From NCBI RefSeq assembly GCF_958298935.1, contig NC_084929.1:4216001-4280000 (forward strand): a DNA stretch of 64,000 nt, given 5' to 3'. Under the pieces are notes generated by a model that saw nothing but the letters and a program-made list of their open reading frames with translations, had not been told where the DNA came from and did not search any database. This document shows positions 57,001 to 64,000 of the stretch, in pieces. The stretch comes from Phragmites australis (taxonomy: Eukaryota; Streptophyta; Magnoliopsida; Poales; Poaceae). Both the position numbers and the translations under genes were made by a program. The first letter of the stretch is position 1; every line of letters begins with the position of its first letter.

Positions 57001-58417
57001 TATATGAGACATAGGGGCCCTAAGATTGGGGTCCGATAGTAAGTCTTGCGAGACCCTCCAACCGAGCTTGTGGAGCGACCGCAAGCGTTGTAAGTGGGAG
57101 AAGTGGCTCGAGCCGGAGCGACGAAGCACTACCTTAGTGAAAACGGTGATGAGCTTTGGGTGAACATAGGGTGACGAAGCATTACCTTAGTGAAAACGGT
57201 CGTAACAAATCCCTGACCTAATACCGAAAGTAAGCATAAGCAGACAACTAAGCATGGCGTTCTTTACAGCGCTAGCCTGGTTGGCCTCGCCTTGTCGAGC
57301 AAGCCTAGCCTTGCCCGCGACAGGGAGCGAAGTATTGTGGCATCATGTTTCGTTAGCCAAGGTTGCATTTGACGAAACAGCTTTGGAGTTCTAGGCCATG
57401 ATTTTTTATTTTTTTTTTAGGCTGACAGCTGAACGTCGAAAAACAATGGAGTTGTTCCAACAGATAAACAAACAATATGTTATTCTCACGCTCACGCACG
57501 TCTACATCATGTTAAGCTGGTTGAAATAAACGTTGGATGATCACCTATGTAACGTTGAACACAGAAACAATTGAGCTGGCTGGCTTGTTACAACCTTGGA
57601 CTGGCAAAAATGCTCTAGTTTCTAAGCTCGTCCTGGCTACGCCCCCGTTGCTGGGAGCTCAGAGTGCCCTGTCTCGTTGAGCTGTAGAGCGAGAGGACAC
57701 ACAACTAAGCATGCATACCACACATAAGAACACACTCGCACCACTACGCACACATACCACACATACGATTATATATCATCCATGAATGTTGTCATACTCC
57801 CACAACTCTATCACTGCACCGTAGGTTAATTGGTATACACTCCAAAGTTCAATCTATAAGAATGAATCCCTGTAGACAGTGGTTCGCTCCAAAAATAAAT
57901 AAGAATAAGAACAACGTCCTTCGTGACTTCGTGTCCACAACATGGTACGTAGGTACTACTGACCCGAAAGAAGCTGAGAAGATTCTGGAAGATTCTAGGT
58001 CCTTCCTGATAAACATGGCAGCAAGCCACCGAGAAAATATGTACCGGTGATTTTGGCATCATACCGGTTGAAATCGCAACGTTCAACAAATCTTACAGTT
58101 TGCAACCATAGAACCATGGTCTCAAGAACTGGATAGCATTAACAACAGGACAAAAAGATACAGACAAGGCAAGCACATCACCACAAACAAGTCATCTAGC
58201 CCACTTTCCAGGACAACAAGCTACCAAGCTATCATAATTTACATAACTACAAACTCTTCCCCTGTTTGCACACCAAGGCCGCAGCACTTTAGCTGCGTCT
58301 TATTGACAGTGGGTGCGAAATTGTCATCTGTTGTAGCATTAGCACCGTAGCACCATGCCAGCATCCCCATGTAAATCTTAACTGATGAAGCCGTATTCCG
58401 ACAGTAATTTGTTACAG
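57001..58417. other. Intergenic DNA and 3' flank of the GCP4 gene
   Basis: 57117-57200 holds two copies of GACGAAGCAYTACCTTAGTG plus AAAACGG, 54 bp apart. No gene supported. 57860-58050 is open on the plus strand (STTWYVGTTDPKEAEKILED) but unassigned; 58100-58417 is probably GCP4 3' UTR. Confidence 0.35.
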
Positions 58418-61400
58418 CTAGGTACCTGCGGTGCTTGGGCGTAGCCTGCCCGAACTCATCACTCCCCTTGCAGTGGTCTGTAAAAAAATGAAAATTCATC
58501 AAGTTAAGATAAACAAATGTGTATTGATACAATTTGCAGTGCCCTATTGGCTGAGTGTACCTCGAAGAAAGAGTTAAAATTTAGTCTCATCAGGAATTGC
58601 CTCAAGAAAGGTGCTCTTTGACTACCCGCAAGGCGACTACTCCTTAAGATAGTGTACAGCGAATTCGATTTCTTGTTGAACTCCTGATTATCATCAAATC
58701 ATGGTAAGTGTGAAGTAAACATGTATTGAGACTTCTAAGCATGCTATGCTAAGCACCGATGTGCTCCTTTTGTTTGGGGGGAAGGATGGGATAATACCTC
58801 AGTTATGTGATCAATCTCAAATATGTTTGGGTGAGTTTCATATTGCTCAATACTCCAGCAGAACTGCAAGCAAAGCTTCATTATGCTGTCAAGTATTCTA
58901 GACACTGATCCAATATCCAAGAAAGATTGTGAAACCAATGCTGACAAATACCTGCAATGCCAGAGATAATGATCAGGTAAAACACCACAACAGAAACTAA
59001 TTTAGCCATGTGATATAAGTCACAGAAAACAAAAATCATTGTAATATCTCCATGTAAACTCAGCGAGAAAGAATTCTCTAATGGCAGAAATTAAATGGGC
59101 AAGGTTTATGAAACAACAGTACAGGGGAAAACATTGCAACTCGTAAAAAGAGCTCCACAAAATAGCTTCCACCAAAAATATCATGCATAAGCTTCAGGAA
59201 CAGACCACACTTCTGAGTAGTAACATTGAAAGTCAAACATGGCCAGTGGTAAAACTACCAACAGACAGCAAAGATTCACAAGGCACTGGTCCACTCACAT
59301 AAAGCAAGAAGAGGAAATTGAAACGAAATGAGAAAAAGAATGATGAGACTCACTTGAAGTAGACACGTACTATAATGCATACTCTCCAAACATTTCATAT
59401 GAGAACATGAATGCAGAAATACATAACAAATTTAGCAATATTAATGGTGATGTCAATAAGGAAATGTTGTTAATAGTTTTTTAGTAAATGTAGTTTCCTA
59501 GAGTTTATTTTATTGTTTATCTTACAAAACAGGGCTTATGGAGGCATCCTATTTGAAAAAAAATAAACAGTGATTACAGGGATAAGTAAACACAAGTATT
59601 TATCTAAAAAATAAACTCAAGTCAAACTGACTTATACTTCATCCTATGCATTATGAAAAGTTTACAAGAAAAAACGTGTTATTTCTATCAGCAAAAGACA
59701 AGTTGTGTGATTATCCAAGATAAATTGGAAATAGGTTACTTACTCTTGATGAAAGCTCACTAGCTCTGTAAAATCATGTGAATCTTGCACGTGAGATTGT
59801 AAAACATTCCACTGAGACTCAATTACATCAACCTGAAAAGTAAGAACAGTAAGGACAATTTTACGACTATCTATATAGCCAAATGAACTATTCTCCTGCA
59901 TATGTTAAATTAACCCCAAATAACTTTGTTACAAGACATGTTGCAGCTTCTAGGGACTAAGTGACATGCCATGCTCTGACTCAGGGTGACGAATACAATA
60001 CACAGTAGATATACACATATAACGTTTGGTTACAAGCCTGGAATTTTATCCAAAACAAAATAGAGTTTCTTTTTGGTCTCTCCAGCAGTGAGGACAGATC
60101 TATTGGCAAAAGCAGGTCCCCTACAACACCACCTAAGACCATCATCCCCAACCATATTCCCTTCATTTCGTTCCCTTCCCGATTCCCTTCCCCGTTCACA
60201 TTCCCTTTATTTTCTCTTATCTCCAACAGTTTCCCTTCGAGGGGAGTCGCGAAGGGAAAGAAGAGAGAATCCCGTCCTGAAGGGAATGACCCTGGGAATC
60301 CCGTCGTGAAGGGAAACCGTTGGAGCGCTGAAGGGAACGAAAATCCCTTCACGACGGGATTTTGGTGTCCGAAGGGAAACAGTTGGACATGGCCTTACTC
60401 CCTGAGGCCGTCTCGCCACTCGCTGGATCTACCAAAGGCAACGCAACCCCTGGAGGGCTCATGGACATGGCCGATCACTTCCACCACTACACATGGAAGA
60501 AGCCAAGCAAGGCTCACGAACTAGCAATCTGGACAATAGTGAGATCTGATGGAATCCCAATAACACAACTCTGGAGCGTAATGAGTCTTCCTCAGGGCCA
60601 GTATCCGGACCGGATTTGGATTACAGCCCATCAGAACCAAATACATACTAAAGGAATCCAATTTCAATGTGACCCTTCTACACCCTAAAACCACTGAACC
60701 AAACACCTATGGAATAAGGAAGGGAAAAGGTTATACAAAACATGGTAGTCTATCTTGTTATTACCTGGATGTAAAACTGTAGGTTTCTGATCAAGAAAGC
60801 CATATGCTCCCTTACTCGCCACAAAGGTTTAGAGCGTTGCCGGCGCAGCTGTGTTGCAGAGCCATTTTTCCGATCCTTGTAATAATCAGAAAAATTAGCA
60901 TGATCCTTATGCATAACAGCTGCCCAGGATTTTTCCAGTTCCATTTGTGTCCTCTTCAAACGGATGAGATACTGGAAAACCTTGCAGTACCTGGATAAGA
61001 TTTGCATTTCTTAAAAATGAATAAAGTAAATAGGACAAGAGGCTATCCTGACTTCCAAGTCCAACAAGCAAGAGTCATTTTGTAACTCTTTGTAAGATAT
61101 AAATGCACACTCAGAGAAACTGTGGAACTCAAAAGGAGTGTAACTTTATTGATAATTGCTTATGTACTACAACACTTACTTAGAGAGAACATCAGGAGTA
61201 AAGAAGAGTTGCAGTGGCCAGTCAACAGAATATTCCAGAGCAATACTATCCCAGCCATCAAGTGCCAATTCTGATGCAGCTTTTCCTTGTGAAGGAAGCT
61301 CTGAAGCATTAGGCTTTTGGAGATCTTTCTGTGATGTACTATTTTTCATACCATACGATGACATCCTAGAAAATAGAAATAAATTCAGTTGATAATCAAA

Positions 61401-63706
61401 GAACTGACATCCACTAAGCAGGTCCTGATTAATGACTGTGAGGCTATTAGAAATGTTGACCTTAACGAGACTCTGGTGAAGTACTCATCTTCTTCACCTA
61501 TAGTCTTCAGTGCAGCCTGCAGGAATTAAGAACGGCAAATTTATCATGGCTACAAAATCCAAATTTATTTGCTGAGATGAAGTACCACATCACATAAGAG
61601 AACAACTGCTATCTGGTAAGTTGATGAAAACAAAATCATACTATATAATATAACATTGCATATCATCAAGACTTCAACAAAGGGAACATGTTACTTACCA
61701 ACTGAAATGGGATCATGAGATCTGCTTCAGCTGTAGATTGACGAGGTGGTAAGCGCATTAATTGGCGGCTTTCCTCAAGAAAACACTAGTTCAGAAACAT
61801 GATCACACGTGTCAGAAAACATCCCAAAAGGGCATTATTGCACAAATCTGTATTGTGTTAATGCAACCACAGAGATACATACATGTAAAGGAGGAATAGC
61901 AAGGATATTTCATGGATTAAAAAGCGCATGTTTACCTGGAAAAAATCACCTTTCGCTAAAAGAAAATAATCTTTCAATGCCTTCAAATGACCATTGAGAT
62001 CAGCACGTACCACCACTAGCTTTTTAACAAAGTTAACAATAGGTGATGTTCCTCTGCAATGAAATATTGACAGAATCAATAATGCTTTGAGCAATCAGTA
62101 CCTGCCAGAGATGACTAGCTGCAATTGTATGTGTTGAGCTGACAGCAGACTCAAAAGGCCGTTTATGAAACTCAGGAGAATGCTGCAGAAACAAAATCAG
62201 CCATACATCCACATCAGTATCTCTCTCGTTGAAAGATAAGGATTAAAAAATATTTAATACGGCAAAACAAGGAAAAATGCATGCAACAAAAGACAGTGGT
62301 AATATAAACATTGCCACCAGCAACTAACCTTTAGCTCCTTGAGCATGGAATCAATTTTATCAGCCTCCGCTTGTGGCAATAGTTCTTCTGCGCTGATGTT
62401 AAAGAAGTTCGGCAATTCTTTCGGAGCACCAGAACCTCCTATAAAACTATGCATTCTATGAGATCCCTTAGGGTTCTGACTTTGGATAACAGGTTCCTGC
62501 AATGTAGCACCAGGACTTGGATTCCGAAGAACCCTTATTGCTTTGCCAGCAAAGAGAATTGATTCAGCAACTCGCATGTGGATATACTCAGGCAACATGT
62601 CCTGTCAAGTAAGGGGGGCAAAAACAAAGGATATGATTATCCATGCTAACAATTACTACCTCATATACATGCATTTCATATTGAGAATATAAGCATACCA
62701 ATGATACATGAAATCCTGTATGCCAGCTAGTCAGGGATGTATCTTTAGCTAATTTCTGTATAAACTTCTCAGAAACATCTCGCTGAGATGATTCGAATTC
62801 CTCATCCCTGTCATCCTGTCTGAAAATGAAGATGAGAAGTTTTATATTTCAGGACTGATACCATGACTCGGCAAGACTACCTGTTATCATGTGAGAGGTA
62901 ACAGATTAAAGTCTCACCATGAATGTTATATTTAGTGATTTTCAATATAAAACCATATCTAGCAACCCTGTTTATTATATCCCTTAGTTTGGCAACACTA
63001 GACTGTATGTGATCTGGACTTCAAAATACCACAGAAAAAAAAATACTTGCTGATATGTGGGGAAAAGGAAAAAAGGAAATGTACACGATCTACAAGGAAA
63101 CATATCATATTGTAGCCAAAATTTCAAAAGCATTTGTGAACTTGGGCACCTCCAGTGGGAATGTTCCCATTCCATTACCAGGTTACAACAGACAATTAGA
63201 AAAATGGAAATGATAGACCAGAAGCAGGAACAAGACAACTTAATGGAAGCTCAGTAAGACATACCGACCTTCTAATGAAAAATTCACTGTACTGATCTTG
63301 AAGAATCCCATAAACCATCCAAGATGTCAGCTGATTGAACATGACCTGGTGTCCATGCCAAAGTAACCTATTCTTTTTTCAATCAATAAAAAGGAAATGA
63401 AAAAATAAAATACCACAGTTAGGGGGCACAAGAGTTATGCAAGAAAATGCAACGTAGCTGCAATGAAGCTGGAGGCACAACTGTTCCCGTGAAAACACAA
63501 AAGGAATTAGAATGGCAGCTTTTTTTTCCTTCAATTGGCACATGTACAAAAAAATAGTTGGGGTAATACCTCTGAATGCAGTTTTGCAGTTCTGGAACCC
63601 CACAATGGCATCGTTTATGCAAAAGGTTAAGAAGCTGTCCTCCCTTGATGTCTTTCTGCTCGATTTCCATTACAAGCTCATAGAGTGGAGGCAGAAGAAC
63701 CTCAAA
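58418..63706 (-). CDS. GCP4: Gamma-tubulin complex component 4 (partial, N-terminal exons off the right edge)
   Basis: A GCP/Spc97-Spc98 family protein of the gamma-tubulin ring complex, which nucleates microtubules. Exons in coding order: 63706-63570, 63367-63269, 62819-62699, 62601-62329, 62182-62102, 62019-61936, 61785-61699, 61516-61461, 61365-61180, 60990-60765, 59832-59744, 58951-58798, 58683-58561, 58477-58418. Phases agree throughout, giving 591 residues. Landmarks: FEVLLPPLYELVMEIEQKDI, LLWHGHQVMFNQLTSWMVYG, DMLPEYIHMRVAESILFAGK, LVVVRADLNGHLKALKDYF, GWDSIALEYSVDWPLQLFF, YLIRLKRTQMELEKSW, WRVREHMAFLIRNLQFYIQ and the end RLRPSTAGT. Roughly 150 N-terminal residues are missing. The acceptor before LVVVRAD (TTAAAAAG) is weak. 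All other borders are GT-AG. Confidence 0.93.
60137..60394. mobile_element. Tourist-like MITE, copy 2, in a GCP4 intron
   Basis: 258 bp closely matching the copy at 24113-24379 (for example CCCGTCCTGAAGGGAATGA and CGTTGGAGCGCTGAAGGGAA). Flanks are TAA (60134-60136) and TTA (60395-60397). It lacks the short CCGTGAAGGGAA duplication seen in copy 1. Confidence 0.8.
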
Positions 63707-63875
63707 CTATTTGGTGTAGCAATCGAAATGGGTCAATGCCATCAAGGCATCAATACATTAAAGATCATAAGATCATAAGAAAAGATATAGTTACAAAATA
63801 TAAAATAGATATGCCAGTCCTCAGAAAGATATCAATGATTGCAATAGATAAGTGAATGTTGGAAACAGATAACAA

Positions 63876-64000
63876 CTAAGTGCCCGTATGTTGCAACGAA
63901 AACACAAACATTGGACATGGTAACATCAAGCACAAACTCAAGGTATGGAGATGTTGATGTGACATAGGAGCACTGCCCAACAAATACGTTGAGAGTGATG
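63876..64000 (-). mobile_element. Possible Helitron 3' terminus at the right edge
   Basis: The reverse complement of 63876-63900 reads CGTTGCAACATACGGGCAC and then TTAG before T. This is very like the grass Helitron 3' hairpin, although the last four bases depart from CTRR. The body would extend right of the window, within a GCP4 intron. Confidence 0.35.

Noticed and set aside
57860..58050. Plus-strand frame with STTWYVGTTDPKEAEKILED as a gene
   Set aside because: Reads like coding sequence, but no start, splice partner or recognised family; left as intergenic.

Overview
This window is nuclear DNA from a flowering plant, almost certainly a grass and most likely a panicoid (Setaria/Panicum/Sorghum/Zea side). 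The evidence is spliced genes with GT-AG introns, GC-rich first exons, a beta-type prolamin (a seed storage protein class known from panicoid grasses), grass-type Helitrons, LINEs, CACTA, hAT and PIF/Harbinger elements, and a nuclear copy of plastid rbcL. No bacterial or viral gene set and no CRISPR array is present.

Gene islands, left to right. (1) A four-exon GT14 / Core-2-I-branching type glycosyltransferase (5275-7451, +), apparently with one GC-AG intron. (2) A two-exon, 12-cysteine secreted peptide of thionin-like type (12734-13236, +). (3) A single-exon beta-prolamin gene (28365-28847, -) with a TATA box, prolamin boxes and an Opaque2-like site. (4) A three-exon class 3 lipase (36783-38649, +). 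(5) An intronless PLS-type pentatricopeptide repeat protein (40536-42071, +). (6) Fourteen exons of gamma-tubulin complex component 4 (58418-63706, -), whose N-terminal exons lie beyond the right edge. I could place its splice junctions so that the frame stays open for 591 residues.

Between the islands lies nested mobile DNA. 1-4835 is a dead LINE (minus strand) running off the left edge. 8599-11605 is a Helitron that captured exons of a shugoshin gene. 15269-18426 is a second Helitron, sitting inside a small element bounded by about 53-bp inverted arms. 19665-27189 is a 5'-truncated LINE with a 16-bp target-site duplication; an LTR retroelement sits inside it, and a Tourist-like MITE sits inside that. 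27625-27935 is a plastid rbcL 3' fragment. 29265-34100 holds copia and gypsy remnants. 34340-36196 is CACTA-derived. 36405-36595 is a hAT MITE with an 8-bp duplication next to the lipase gene.

42590-45786 is a copia remnant (minus) split by a 1.8-kb element with 113-bp LTRs that carries an intronless EH-domain gene fragment. 46199-47021 is a broken receptor-like kinase. 47100-57000 is a gypsy-type non-coding stretch split at an exact 5-bp duplication by a gag-only LTR element (48362-55028), whose 3' LTR is itself split by a 543-bp Helitron. A second copy of the Tourist-like MITE lies in a GCP4 intron.

The intact genes serve unrelated functions and form no operon or pathway. I found no credible new molecular system. 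The strongest observations are the gene-capturing Helitron and short-LTR element, several insertion sites resolvable to the base, and LTRs packed with CCGGA...TCCGG palindromes.
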